Positions 15,910 to 24,050 are shown, counted from the stretch's first letter. The stretch: DNA of 64,000 nucleotides from Streptomyces specialis (GCF_001493375.1 NZ_LN929897.1:580754-644753), one strand, 5' to 3'. The notes: generated by a model from the sequence alone, not told the origin. Program-made: numbers and translations.

Positions 15910-16542
15910 ATGACCACCGCGAAGATCCCCGCCGATTTCTGGTTCGACCCGCTGTGCCCGTGGGCGTGGATGACGTCCCGCTGGATGCTGGAGGTGGAAC
16001 GCGTCCGCCCGGTCGAGGTGCGCTGGCACGTGATGAGCCTCGCCGTGCTCAACGAGCCGAGGATGGACGAGCTGCCCGAGGACTACGTCGCGCTCCTGAA
16101 GACGGCCTGGGGCCCGGTACGGGTGTGCATCGCCGCCGAGCAGGAGCACGGCTCCGAGGTGCTCGGACCGCTCTACACGGCGCTCGGCACCCGCTTCCAC
16201 AACCAGGGCCGGGAACGGAACCGCGAGACCCTCGTGGAGGCCCTGGCGGAGGCCGGGCTGCCGGCGGCGCTCGCCGACGCGGCCGGATCCGACCGCTACG
16301 ACGCCGAACTGCGCGCCTCGCACAAGACCGGCATCGACCTGGTGGGCCAGGACGTCGGCACGCCGGTGATCGCGGTGCCGGGCGCGGACGGCGGGCAGGT
16401 CGCGTTCTTCGGCCCGGTCGTCACCCCGACGCCCCGGGGCGAGGCCGCCGCCCGGCTGTGGGACGGCACCCTGCTGGTGGCGTCCACGCCCGGCTTCTAC
16501 GAGATCAAGCGGACCCGGGACGCCGAGCCCTCCTTCGACTGA
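15910..16542 (+). CDS. DsbA-family, mycothiol-dependent nitroreductase-like protein (CPWA)
   Basis: A 210-residue thioredoxin-fold protein of the DsbA/FrnE superfamily. It is close in sequence pattern to mycobacterial Rv2466c, a mycothiol-dependent reductase: FWFDPLCPWAWMTSRWML at the start, then HVMSLAVLNEP, WGPVRVCIAAEQ, GTPVIAVPG and AFFGPV. The active-site motif is CPWA, so Cys16 is kept but the resolving Cys expected at position 19 is Ala. It would have to work as a monothiol enzyme with mycothiol or another low-molecular-weight thiol. The cis-Pro loop (GTPV) is intact. The ATG at 15910 has GAGGAG 5-7 nt upstream. A perfect 13-bp stem terminator follows. Confidence 0.85.
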   Translation: MTTAKIPADFWFDPLCPWAWMTSRWMLEVERVRPVEVRWHVMSLAVLNEPRMDELPEDYVALLKTAWGPVRVCIAAEQEHGSEVLGPLYTALGTRFHNQGRERNRETLVEALAEAGLPAALADAAGSDRYDAELRASHKTGIDLVGQDVGTPVIAVPGADGGQVAFFGPVVTPTPRGEAAARLWDGTLLVASTPGFYEIKRTRDAEPSFD

Positions 16543-16574
16543 ACGACTGAACGGCTGAACCCCCACCGACGAGA

Positions 16575-16607
16575 CGGCCCCCGCGCGATGCCTCCGCGCG
16601 GGGGCCG
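16575..16607 (+). terminator. Rho-independent-type terminator after the DsbA-family gene
   Basis: A perfect 13-bp stem (CGGCCCCCGCGCG and CGCGCGGGGGCCG) with a 7-base loop, about 33 bases after the stop. The remaining 190 bp to the sodF stop show no gene. Confidence 0.8.
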
Positions 16608-16793
16608 CTCCTTGTTCCCCGGTCCGCCTGCCCGAAGGTGAGAAGACGATCCAGGCGGCCGGGAGTCCACGGAACACCCGGGGCCGGCGACGCCGCCCCG
16701 GGCCGGACGGCGCGGGTGGCGCGGAGCCGGGGGACCCCGTTCCCCTGACCGTGGTCCCGCTCCGCCACCGGACGGCCGGCGATTCCGCGAACG

Positions 16794-17435
16794 TCAGGGA
16801 GCCAGCAGGAGCGATCCGGTCCGCTCCTTCGCCGCCGCGTAACGGGCGGCCACATCCTGCCAGTTGACCACGCGCCACATGGCCTCGACGAAGTCCACCT
16901 TCTGGTTGCGGTACTGGAGGTAGAACGCGTGCTCCCAGGCGTCGAAGACCAGCAGCGGCACCGAGCCCTGGCCCACGTTCCCCTGGTGGTCGTAGACCTG
17001 CTCCACCACCAGCCGCCCGGAGACCGGTTCGAGGGCGAGCACGCCCCAGCCCGAACCCTGGGTGGTCGCGGCGGCCTTGGAGAGCTGGGTCCTGAACCGC
17101 GCGAACGAGCCGAACGACTCGGCGATGGCGTCGGCCAGTTCGCCCGTGCCGTCCCGCTCCAGCGGCTCGCCGCCGCCGTCACCGGTCATGTTGCGCCAGT
17201 AGATGGAGTGCAGGATGTGGCCGGAGAGGTGGAACGCGAGGTTCTTCTCCAGCCCGTTGATCGCCCCCCACTGGTCCTTCTCCCGCGCCTCGTCGAGCTG
17301 CTCCAGCGTGTCGTTCGCGCCCTTGACGTACGCGGCGTGGTGCTTGTCGTGGTGCAGCTCGACGATCTCCCCGCTGATGACCGGCTCCAGGGCCGAGTAG
17401 TCGTACGGGAGGTCGGGGAGGGTGTACGTGGCCAT
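16794..17435 (-). CDS. sodF: Superoxide dismutase (Fe/Mn type)
   Basis: A 213-residue iron/manganese superoxide dismutase that detoxifies superoxide in the cytoplasm. The metal ligands are visible: His in ELHHDKHHAAYV (residue 28 region), His in HLSGHILHSIYW, and Asp and His in VFDAWEHAFYLQY. The Gln in TTQGSGWGVLA and the actinobacterial start MATYTLPDLPYDY point to the Streptomyces iron enzyme SodF. The ATG at 17435 is preferred for that start; the frame is open a little upstream. In S. coelicolor sodF is repressed by the nickel regulator Nur, and a Nur-like motif lies just upstream here (17457-17473). It is divergent from bioY. Confidence 0.92.
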   Translation of the reverse strand: MATYTLPDLPYDYSALEPVISGEIVELHHDKHHAAYVKGANDTLEQLDEAREKDQWGAINGLEKNLAFHLSGHILHSIYWRNMTGDGGGEPLERDGTGELADAIAESFGSFARFRTQLSKAAATTQGSGWGVLALEPVSGRLVVEQVYDHQGNVGQGSVPLLVFDAWEHAFYLQYRNQKVDFVEAMWRVVNWQDVAARYAAAKERTGSLLLAP

Positions 17436-17456
17436 GCCGTTGCCCATCTCCACTAA

Positions 17457-17473
17457 TTGCGAGTCAGTTGCAG
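17457..17473. promoter_or_regulatory. Candidate Nur (nickel regulator) box upstream of sodF
   Basis: TTGCGA-GTCAG-TTGCAG matches the Nur consensus as I remember it (TTGCAA-N5-TTGCAA) at 10 of 12 positions. It lies 22-38 bases upstream of the sodF start, where a repressor would cover the promoter. Binding is inferred by analogy to S. coelicolor sodF. Confidence 0.5.
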
Positions 17474-17484
17474 TAACAAGTTAC
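17473..17484. promoter_or_regulatory. GTAAC-N2-GTTAC dyad between sodF and bioY
   Basis: A perfect 5+5 inverted repeat (GTAACAAGTTAC) in the shared control region, overlapping the edge of the Nur-like box. In this GC-rich DNA such an AT-containing dyad is conspicuous. It could be an operator for sodF or for bioY; I cannot assign a regulator. Confidence 0.35.
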
Positions 17485-17589
17485 CAGCAGGAGTGCCGTC
17501 CGTCGGGTGTCGCGGAGATCACGCCGTCGCCGCCCGCCCGGTCGGTTAGCGTCGGAAGGTCTCCGTCCCCCAGACCATGGAGTCGCCCC

Positions 17590-18183
17590 ATGAGCACAGC
17601 CGTCCTCGCGGATCTGCTCCCCGCCGCCACCGCGCCCCGGGCGCGGGTCAGGGACGCCGCGCTGATCGTCGGGGGCGCGGTGCTGACCGGTGCCGCCGCC
17701 CAGATAGCCGTGCCGGTGCCGGGCTCGCCCGTGCCGGTCACCGGCCAGACGTTCGCCGCGCTCCTCATCGGCGCGTCCCTCGGCACGCACCGCGCGCTGC
17801 TCTCCCTGCTGCTCTACGCCCTCGCCGGGATGGCCGGCACGCCCTGGTTCGCGGAGGGCACCTCCGGCTACGGGATGCCCACCTTCGGGTACGTCATCGG
17901 CATGACCCTGGCCGCCGCCCTCGTCGGCGCCCTCGCCGCGCGCGGCGGCGACCGGACCGTGCCCAGGACCGTGGCGACCATGGCGCTGGGCACGGCCGTC
18001 ATCTACGCCGTCGGCGTGCCGTACCTCGCGGTCGCCGCCGACCTGTCCCTGGCCGACGCCGCCGCCAAGGGGCTGGTGCCGTTCCTCCTCGGCGACGCGC
18101 TCAAGGCCGCCCTCGCCATGGGCGCCCTGCCCGCGGTGTGGAAGCTCGCCGGACGGGTGACCGGGACCGATGACCACCGGTGA
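17590..18183 (+). CDS. bioY: Biotin transporter BioY (ECF S component)
   Basis: A 197-residue integral membrane protein, the substrate-binding component of an energy-coupling-factor biotin importer. Six hydrophobic segments are recognisable. The BioY signature GSPVPVTGQTFAALLIGASLG is near residues 45-65, and further conserved loops (YALAGMAGTPWFAEG and SGYGMPTFGYVIG) follow. No bioM or bioN gene is adjacent, so it either works alone, as some BioY proteins do, or shares a remote energising module. The ATG at 17590 follows GGAG about 8 nt upstream. Only 25 bp separate it from rpiB, but rpiB seems to have its own start signal. Confidence 0.92.
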   Translation: MSTAVLADLLPAATAPRARVRDAALIVGGAVLTGAAAQIAVPVPGSPVPVTGQTFAALLIGASLGTHRALLSLLLYALAGMAGTPWFAEGTSGYGMPTFGYVIGMTLAAALVGALAARGGDRTVPRTVATMALGTAVIYAVGVPYLAVAADLSLADAAAKGLVPFLLGDALKAALAMGALPAVWKLAGRVTGTDDHR

Positions 18184-18208
18184 CACCGCTCGTGCCAGAC
18201 TCCTCCCC

Positions 18209-18685
18209 ATGCGCGTCTACCTGGGTTCCGACCACGCCGGCTTCGACCTCAAGAGCCACCTGATCGACTGGCTCAAGGGCCAGGGCCACGAGCCGGTGGA
18301 CTGCGGTCCGCACCACTTCGACGGCGCCGACGACTACCCGCCGTTCTGTCTGCGGGCCGCCGAACGGACCGCCGCCGACCCCGAGTCCCTCGGCATCGTC
18401 ATCGGCGGCTCCGGCAACGGGGAGGCCATCGCCGCCAACAAGGTCCGCGGCGTGCGCTGCGCCCTCGCCTGGAGCGAGGAGACCGCCCGCCTCGGCCGGC
18501 AGCACAACGACGCCAACGTCCTGAGCGTCGGCGCCCGCATGCACACCACCGACGAGGCCACCGCCTTCGTCGCCGCCTTCCTCGACACGCCCTACTCCGG
18601 CGAGGAACGCCACAGCCGCCGCATCGGCATGCTCACGGCCTACGAGACGGACGGCACGCTGCCCCCGCTGCCCGACCCGAGCTGA
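18209..18685 (+). CDS. rpiB: Ribose-5-phosphate isomerase B
   Basis: A 158-residue RpiB/LacAB-type isomerase interconverting ribose 5-phosphate and ribulose 5-phosphate in the pentose phosphate pathway. The start MRVYLGSDHAGFDLKSHLID is typical. The loop GGSGNGEAIAANKVRGVRCAL shows the actinobacterial variant in which a Glu (in GNGE) takes the catalytic role that Cys has in E. coli RpiB. The ATG at 18209 gives the family length; an in-frame ATG at 18170 lies inside bioY. CAGACT sits 7 nt before 18209, so transcription may begin at the start codon. A hairpin follows the stop. Confidence 0.9.
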   Translation: MRVYLGSDHAGFDLKSHLIDWLKGQGHEPVDCGPHHFDGADDYPPFCLRAAERTAADPESLGIVIGGSGNGEAIAANKVRGVRCALAWSEETARLGRQHNDANVLSVGARMHTTDEATAFVAAFLDTPYSGEERHSRRIGMLTAYETDGTLPPLPDPS

Positions 18686-18705
18686 GCCGGCACCGGGCCG
18701 ACACC

Positions 18706-18749
18706 CGGGCCGTGCCATCCCCCGCCGTTCGCGGGGGTGGTGCGGCCCG
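18706..18749 (+). terminator. Terminator after rpiB
   Basis: CGGGCCGTGCCATCCCCCGC pairs with GCGGGGGTGGTGCGGCCCG, with some G-U pairs and a 4-5 base loop, 21 bases after the stop. Confidence 0.65.
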
Positions 18750-18843
18750 CTCCGGTTGACTATTCCCGCGCCCGCTCCCGGGCCGTATCCTCGGGCTTCA
18801 CAACGTCAGGGGGTGGGCGGTGAGTTCTGCCGGAGCGCGGCTC

Positions 18844-20073
18844 TCAGAAGCTGTGCGGCAGCCAGGGCGCGACCGGCCACAGGAAGGCCGCCCCGGCGGC
18901 GGCGAGCGCCCCCGGGCGCAGCTCCCGGGCCGGCCCGGCCGCGGCCATGCCGGGCAGACCGGCGCCGCCCAGATAGGCGGTGCTCAACGCCCTTACGTGG
19001 ACGGCGAGATCGGCCGCGTCGCCGGTCCGCTCGCAGACCGCGCCACCGGGTCCGCCGCTCAGCCGCCAACGCCCCTCGTTCCAGGGGCAGAAGTCGTCGG
19101 CGACCTCCAGCACCACGTCCACGTCGGTGACATACGTCCGCGCCGCCGGCGCCGCCCCGACGTCCACCGGCCGCAGATGGAGCCGGTCCACCAGCCGCGG
19201 ACGACAGCGCCTGAAGTCCGTCACCAGATGCAGCAGCGGATCGTCCACCGGCCGGTTCCGCAGCGCCACCGTCCCCATCAGATCGGTGGACACGAGGAAA
19301 CGCAGCAGCGCCGCGTACGCGGCCGGCTCCGCCGCGTCGAGGTCCCGCACGAGGACCGTCCCGTCCGGCAGACCGCCGTCCCAGTCCGGCTTCAAGGCGT
19401 AGCGCGCGTAGCCGACCAGCTCGCCGTCCCGCTCGGCCAGGACCACGCGGAGCTCCGGGGCGCCCTCCCGCTCCCCCGGCGGGTCGAGCAGCGGCACCTT
19501 CTCCCAGCCGGGCCGCCGTTCGAGCATGCCGGGCCGGTCGCGGACCAGCCCCGCGTACAGCGCCTCGCAACGGTCCAGTTCGGCCGCCGGCTCCTCCACC
19601 CGCAGCCGGATCCCTTCGGTCCCCGGGGGCACGTTCAGCCCCACCCGGGCGGTGTCGATGTCCACGGCCGGCGCCTGGCCGGCGATCCCGAACCCGAAGC
19701 GCCCGTAGATGCCCGCCTCCGACGCGGTCAGCGCGGCCAGCGGCTCCCCGGCCTCCCGGTGGTCCTCCAGCGCCCGGCGCATCAGCCGCGGCAGGATGCC
19801 CCGCCGCCGGTGCGTGGCGGCCACCCCGGCCATGGTCACCCCCGCTGTCGGCACCACGGCCCCGCCGGGCACCGACAGCCCGAGGGAGAAGGCGGCGATC
19901 GAGCCCCCCAGCCGGTCCCCGTCCCACAGCGCCGGCGAGCCGTCGTACTCGGTCAGCTCCCGCCACAGCCCGCGCTCCTCCGGCGACTCGGCCACCCCGC
20001 CGAACGCCCACTCCAGCGACCGGTACCAGGTCTCCCACTCGGTTTTCTCCAGGCCGCGCAGCTCCATCGTCAT
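18844..20073 (-). CDS. Eis-family GNAT N-acetyltransferase
   Basis: A 409-residue acetyltransferase with the Eis layout: an N-terminal GNAT domain, a degenerate second GNAT domain and a sterol-carrier-like C-terminal domain. The acetyl-CoA loop is GVAATHRRRGILPRLM near residue 80. The conserved Tyr of the family is in SEAGIYGRFGFG near 120. The protein ends in a C-terminal Phe (APWLPHSF), as in mycobacterial Eis, where the terminal carboxylate acts as general base. Eis enzymes acetylate amines such as aminoglycosides or protein lysines; the substrate here is unknown. I chose the ATG at 20073 (MTMELRGLEK); ATG 20067 is also possible. It is divergent from the phosphatase gene. Confidence 0.87.
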   Translation of the reverse strand: MTMELRGLEKTEWETWYRSLEWAFGGVAESPEERGLWRELTEYDGSPALWDGDRLGGSIAAFSLGLSVPGGAVVPTAGVTMAGVAATHRRRGILPRLMRRALEDHREAGEPLAALTASEAGIYGRFGFGIAGQAPAVDIDTARVGLNVPPGTEGIRLRVEEPAAELDRCEALYAGLVRDRPGMLERRPGWEKVPLLDPPGEREGAPELRVVLAERDGELVGYARYALKPDWDGGLPDGTVLVRDLDAAEPAAYAALLRFLVSTDLMGTVALRNRPVDDPLLHLVTDFRRCRPRLVDRLHLRPVDVGAAPAARTYVTDVDVVLEVADDFCPWNEGRWRLSGGPGGAVCERTGDAADLAVHVRALSTAYLGGAGLPGMAAAGPARELRPGALAAAGAAFLWPVAPWLPHSF

Positions 20074-20186
20074 GGCCCCATGCCCACCAACGCCCGCTGT
20101 GGGCCGCGACACATTTCCCGGGCCGGTGCCGGTCCGCACGCATATCCGGGCGCGGGAGGGGTTCGACGCGCCGCCGAACGGGTGGG

Positions 20187-20192
20187 TAGGGT
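20187..20192 (+). promoter_or_regulatory. Probable -10 element (TAGGGT) of the PP2C phosphatase gene
   Basis: TAGGGT lies 8 nt before the ATG at 20201, and no ribosome binding site is visible between them, so transcription probably begins at or next to the start codon. Confidence 0.4.
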
Positions 20193-20200
20193 CCGAGGTC

Positions 20201-21355
20201 ATGGCGCGCGGCAGTGACACGGCACCCCGGAGGGCCCGGAGACCCGGGGCCCAGAAGGCGTTCCACCGCGCCCGGGTAGGGCTGCGGCGCTCCGCCGTCG
20301 ACTACTTCAGGGGCGGCGGCTCCGACTGGCTCGCCTTCGTCGCCCTGCTCCTCACCGTCCCGCTGCTCGGCGGCGCCACCGTCCTGTGGCCCGACTGGTG
20401 CTCGCCGGAGGCGCTGGTGCTGCCCCTGGTCGCGGGCGGGCTGCTGCTGCGCCCCGCCAGCCTCCTGGGCCTGTACGCCGTCACCGCCACCGCGCTGGTG
20501 CTGGAGACCGCGCTCATCGACGCCGACCGCTCGAAGCCCGACCCGGTCACCCCGGGCAGCATCCTCGTGGTCGCCGCCGTGGCGCTGATCGGCCTGCTCA
20601 TCGCCCAGTTCCGCAGCCGCGTCGGCGTGCCCTGGCGGCGCGGCGGCACCATGCTGTTCGACCTGCGCGAGCGGATCCGCGCCCAGAGCGCGCTGCCGCG
20701 CCTGCCCAAGGGCTGGCACCGGGAGATGTCGCTGCGCCCGGCCGGCGGCCAGTCCTTCTCCGGCGACTTCGTCGTCGCCGCCCGCACCGGACCGGAGGCG
20801 CGCACCCTGGAGGTCGTCCTCACCGACGTCTCCGGCAAGGGCATGGACGCCGCGTCCCGTTCGCTGCTCCTCTCCGGCGCCTTCGGCGGGCTGCTGGGCT
20901 CCCTGCCGCCGCACTCCTTCCTCCCCGCCGCCAACGGTTACCTGCTGCGCCAGAGCTGGGACGAGGGGTTCGCCACCTCCATCCACCTGGTGCTCGACCT
21001 GGACACCGGCGACTACGAGTTGCTGTCCGCCGGTCACGTGCCCGGCGTCCAGCTCAACGCCGGCACCGGCCGCTGGCACCTGGTCGAACCCGAGGGCCCG
21101 CTGCTCGGCGTGTACGACGGCGCCGAGTTTCACGCGGCCAAGGGCACGATGCGCCGGGGCGACGTGCTGATGCTCTTCACGGACGGCCTCGTGGAGCGCT
21201 CCGACCGGGACCTGACCGAGGGCATCGACCGCCTCACCGGCGAGGCCGACCGCTATGTGACCACCGGGTTCCGGGGCGCCGCCTGGCACCTCATCGAGTC
21301 CGTGGCCAAGGACGTCAACGACGACCGCGCCCTGCTCCTCATCAGCCGGGAGTGA
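20201..21355 (+). CDS. Membrane-bound PP2C/SpoIIE-type serine phosphatase
   Basis: A 384-residue protein with a basic cytoplasmic start, about four transmembrane segments (residues 45-145), and a C-terminal PP2C phosphatase domain of the SpoIIE/RsbU type. Metal-binding Asp residues are visible in GGQSFSGDFVVAA, LTDVSGKGMDAASRS and MLFTDGLVERS, with the GH of SAGHVPGVQL. Enzymes of this type dephosphorylate anti-sigma-factor antagonists in stress or development signalling. No sensor (PAS or GAF) domain is present, so membrane anchoring may provide the input. The ATG at 20201 is preceded by TAGGGT 8 nt upstream. A bulged terminator stem follows the stop. Confidence 0.88.
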   Translation: MARGSDTAPRRARRPGAQKAFHRARVGLRRSAVDYFRGGGSDWLAFVALLLTVPLLGGATVLWPDWCSPEALVLPLVAGGLLLRPASLLGLYAVTATALVLETALIDADRSKPDPVTPGSILVVAAVALIGLLIAQFRSRVGVPWRRGGTMLFDLRERIRAQSALPRLPKGWHREMSLRPAGGQSFSGDFVVAARTGPEARTLEVVLTDVSGKGMDAASRSLLLSGAFGGLLGSLPPHSFLPAANGYLLRQSWDEGFATSIHLVLDLDTGDYELLSAGHVPGVQLNAGTGRWHLVEPEGPLLGVYDGAEFHAAKGTMRRGDVLMLFTDGLVERSDRDLTEGIDRLTGEADRYVTTGFRGAAWHLIESVAKDVNDDRALLLISRE

Positions 21356-21361
21356 TCACCC

Positions 21362-21394
21362 GGCGGAGCGGATCACTCACCCTCCGCTCCCGCC
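21362..21394 (+). terminator. Terminator after the phosphatase gene
   Basis: GGCGGAGCGGA pairs with TCCGCTCCCGCC with one bulged base and a 10-base loop, 7 bases after the stop. Confidence 0.6.
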
Positions 21395-21520
21395 AGCCGA
21401 CAGGCCGCGCCGACCTGCGACGACACCGTCGCGCCCGGTGCGCGCGCTGTCCGCCGATCGGCCGCGACCCGGCCGCCGCGGCGGATGCGGCGGCCCCCGG
21501 GCTGTCCTTGGCTCGGTGTC

Positions 21521-22240
21521 ATGAGCGAACGCAGGATTCCCGCGCCGCCCGCACGCCCCGTGACGCGGCGGCACCGAAGACCGCGCTTCACCCCGTCCCG
21601 GCTGGCCGGCCGCGCCGTCGGCGGCACGCTGCTGGGCGCGCTGGTGATCACGGGACCATGGACCGGCCAGGCTGCCGCCGGTCAGGACCCCCCGGCGGCG
21701 GACCCCACCGGCCCGGCCGCCGAACGCGGACCGGAACCACGCCGCACCGCCCGGATCTACGAGGCGCCGTTCGGCCCGTGCCCGGCCGAGCGACGCGGGG
21801 AACCGCCCCCGCCGCCGGTGGTCCGCGCCGCCGACTCCTGGGTCAGCCCGGTGAGCGGCCACCCGGTCTCCGAGCCCTACGGAACCCCCGGCTCCTGGGC
21901 GGCGGGCCACCACACGGGCGTCGACTTCGCCACGCCGACCGGCACCAAGGTCCGTTCCGTGGGCCCCGGCACGGTGATGCTCGCCGAGTACTCCGGGGAC
22001 TACGGCGAGGTCGTGGTCGTGAAGATGACGGACGGGCACTACACGCTGTACGCCCACCTGTCGGAGATCGCGGTGCGCCAGGGCCAGCAGGTGAAGGCCG
22101 GCACCAAGCTCGGCGAGACCGGCAACACGGGCAACAGCACCGGCCCGCACCTGCACTTCGAGGTACGGGAGGAACGCGCGTACGGCACGGACGTCGACCC
22201 GATCGCCTATCTCGCCGACCACGGCGTGTCGATCGACTAG
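21521..22240 (+). CDS. Secreted M23 (LytM) family metallopeptidase
   Basis: A 239-residue secreted peptidoglycan peptidase. The start is very basic (RRHRRPRFTPSRL), then a hydrophobic segment ends near residue 50 at a likely signal cleavage site (GQAAA-GQ). A Pro-rich linker leads to the LytM domain at about 110-235. The zinc ligands are His and Asp in GHHTGVDFA near 130 and His in PHLHFEV near 208; YAHLSEI carries the further catalytic His. The domain is complete, so it probably cleaves cross-bridge or stem-peptide bonds during growth or sporulation. No riboswitch-like structure was seen upstream. The ATG at 21521 is the best start. It converges on the acyltransferase gene. Confidence 0.88.
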   Translation: MSERRIPAPPARPVTRRHRRPRFTPSRLAGRAVGGTLLGALVITGPWTGQAAAGQDPPAADPTGPAAERGPEPRRTARIYEAPFGPCPAERRGEPPPPPVVRAADSWVSPVSGHPVSEPYGTPGSWAAGHHTGVDFATPTGTKVRSVGPGTVMLAEYSGDYGEVVVVKMTDGHYTLYAHLSEIAVRQGQQVKAGTKLGETGNTGNSTGPHLHFEVREERAYGTDVDPIAYLADHGVSID

Positions 22241-22264
22241 CGGACCGGCGGACTAGCCGGTCCG
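22241..22264. terminator. Short terminator between convergent genes
   Basis: CGGACCGG and CCGGTCCG form a perfect 8-bp stem with an 8-base loop directly after the M23 stop; it overlaps the stop of the acyltransferase gene on the other strand. Confidence 0.6.
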
Positions 22265-23404
22265 CTGCCATCCGGACGCGGCCGGGTGGTGGTCGGCCCG
22301 CAGGGCCTCCCGGCGGAACGCCCAGTCCATCGTGGGCTCCACCAGGAAACGGAGGGCCCGCCGCACCGGAGCCGTGCACAGCGCGGTGACGGTCGCGGCG
22401 CCGATCACCGTCACCACCACCCGTCCGGCGGGCGAGTTGACCCAGTCCGCCGCGTACCAGTCCCACCACCGCGAGCCCTTGGCGATGAAGCCGTGCAGCA
22501 GATACCCGTAGATCGTGCCCGCGCCCAGGGTCGTGTACCAGGTGCGGCGCACCGGTACCCAGGCCAGGAAACAGACCGTCAGCACCAGGCCGCAGGCGGT
22601 CAGCGCGCACGTCGCCACCACCCCGGCCCACCACGGCGCGCCCATCTCCTGGGCGCTGTTCGTCCGGTAGAACCAACTGTGGTCCACGCGCGGCACCAGC
22701 CAGTACGCGGCGGCGAGCGCCGCCGCGAACACCGGCACCGAGGCGGCCCGCACCGCCGGCCGCCGCGCCCGCGCGAAGTGCTCGCGGCGCAACAGCAGTC
22801 CGAGCACGAAGAACGGCAGGAACTGCGACACCCGCTGGATGTTGAGGTCGTCGCCGAGGTGGGGGGAGACGGCGGCGACGCAGGCCACGCACAGCGCCAC
22901 CGGAACCGGCCGGCGGATGATCCGCCAGACCGGGGCGGTGAACCGCCAGACGAACAGCGCGATCAGGAACCACGTGACGTAGTACGGGTCGAGGATGCTG
23001 AACGGATAGTCCGGGTCGTCGTCGCCCCACCGCTTGAACAGGATGTAGGCGATCTCGAAGACCAGATACGGCACCCCGATGCCGGTGATCAGCCGCTTGA
23101 GCTGGTCGGGCCGGCCGGTGAAGCCGCGGGAGAAGTACCCGGCGATCAGGATGAACGCCGGCATGTGGAACGTGTAGACGAACAGGTACAGCGCCGAGGC
23201 CGCGCGGGAGTCGTCCCGCAGCGGCGTCCAGGCGTGGCCCACGGCGACCAGGACGATCGCCAGGTACTTCGCGTTGTCGAAGTAGGGGTCGCGCGGCTTG
23301 ACCCCCGACAGGCCGTCCGTGACCGCCGGTGTGGGGTCGGCCACCGTCGCCCGGGCCGTGGTCAGGGGGGCTCCTTGATTACGGACGTGCAACATTGACG
23401 GCAC
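22253..23404 (-). CDS. Acyltransferase 3 family membrane protein, first copy
   Basis: A 383-residue integral membrane acyltransferase with about ten transmembrane segments, related to O-acetyltransferases and to fucose and sugar acyltransferases. The family start PYFDNAKYLAIVLVAVGHAW places the active His after the first helix. The conserved HMPAFILIAGYFSRGF follows near residue 82, and GYLLHGFIAKGSRWWDWY near the end. It probably acylates a wall or surface glycopolymer. A close paralogue is at 58678-59775, inside the wall-polymer locus. Start choice is uncertain: GTG 23404 and ATG 23395 are in frame with weak binding sites, whereas AAGGAG sits 5-6 nt before an in-frame CTG about 14-15 codons in. 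Confidence 0.85.
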   Translation of the reverse strand: MPSMLHVRNQGAPLTTARATVADPTPAVTDGLSGVKPRDPYFDNAKYLAIVLVAVGHAWTPLRDDSRAASALYLFVYTFHMPAFILIAGYFSRGFTGRPDQLKRLITGIGVPYLVFEIAYILFKRWGDDDPDYPFSILDPYYVTWFLIALFVWRFTAPVWRIIRRPVPVALCVACVAAVSPHLGDDLNIQRVSQFLPFFVLGLLLRREHFARARRPAVRAASVPVFAAALAAAYWLVPRVDHSWFYRTNSAQEMGAPWWAGVVATCALTACGLVLTVCFLAWVPVRRTWYTTLGAGTIYGYLLHGFIAKGSRWWDWYAADWVNSPAGRVVVTVIGAATVTALCTAPVRRALRFLVEPTMDWAFRREALRADHHPAASGWQRTG

Positions 23405-23831
23405 GATAGTCCGCGTGCGACGCCAGGCAAATTCCCGCCCCGGGGCGCCGTGAAATCACCGGGAATTCCCCGCGCCGCCGCGCGTCATCCGGCCGAGGCG
23501 TCCGAAATGGCGGCAATGCCCGCTGTCAAATCGGTCGATTCCTCCCGCCCGGCGCCGCCGGAGAACGCGTCGCCGTGCCCGCGAAAGGGAATCCGGAACA
23601 CCCCGGCGCGACCCCCGAATTCCCCGCCCGCCCGGCCCCGGTGGCTCACGGGACGGTAACGGGCCACCTCGGTACGCAGGGTGGCCCCCCGGGCACATCC
23701 GGGAGCAGACGCCACGTCAGCGCTCTCCACGCGGCGTCCGGTTGATGGCACGATGGTGTCTGCGGGGGTGCCGCGACGGTGGTCAAGCCCCTGGTGGAGC
23801 AGAGGCGAACTTTCCGAAGGTGTGATCAGTT
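23405..23831. other. Gene-poor region of 427 bp
   Basis: No gene is convincing here. Short open frames exist on both strands, but none has a ribosome binding site and family-like sequence. The first 70 bases contain a small inverted repeat, AATTCCCG at 23430-23437 and CGGGAATT at 23460-23467. The last part must hold the promoter of the small membrane protein at 23832. Confidence 0.5.
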
Positions 23832-24050
23832 GTGGTTATCTCGTTCTCTCTGGCCCTGCTGTTCGGCGTGATCATGTTCTTCTTGATCCGCGCCGGCACG
23901 ATCAAGTGGGGACCGGCCATCGTGGCGATCCTCTTCGGCTTCTCCCTCGCCTCCACGGGGGCCGCCGACCCGATACAGGACTTCCTGCAGTCCGTGACGG
24001 ACGGCGTCAACGAGGTCGACGATTCGATCAACAGCTCGAACGGCGACTGA
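23832..24050 (+). CDS. Small two-helix membrane protein
   Basis: A 72-residue protein of a small conserved Streptomyces type. Two hydrophobic helices (FSLALLFGVIMFFLI and WGPAIVAILFGFSLAST) are joined by a short polar turn (RAGTIK). An amphipathic acidic tail follows, with DFLQSVTDGVNEVDDSINSS. Similar small proteins occur near spore-associated and plasmid-spread genes, but I cannot assign a function. The GTG at 23832 has GAAGG about 12 nt upstream. A terminator hairpin separates it from tRNA-Gly on the other strand. Confidence 0.7.
   Translation: MVISFSLALLFGVIMFFLIRAGTIKWGPAIVAILFGFSLASTGAADPIQDFLQSVTDGVNEVDDSINSSNGD

Noticed and set aside
21356..21520. c-di-AMP (ydaO) riboswitch upstream of the M23 peptidase gene
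   Set aside because: Such riboswitches precede some Streptomyces wall hydrolase genes, but the 165-bp gap holds only a terminator stem and no recognisable ydaO core.
23450..23751. Small genes in the gap upstream of the membrane protein at 23832
   Set aside because: Overlapping open frames on both strands lack ribosome binding sites and recognisable sequence; openness is expected at this GC content.
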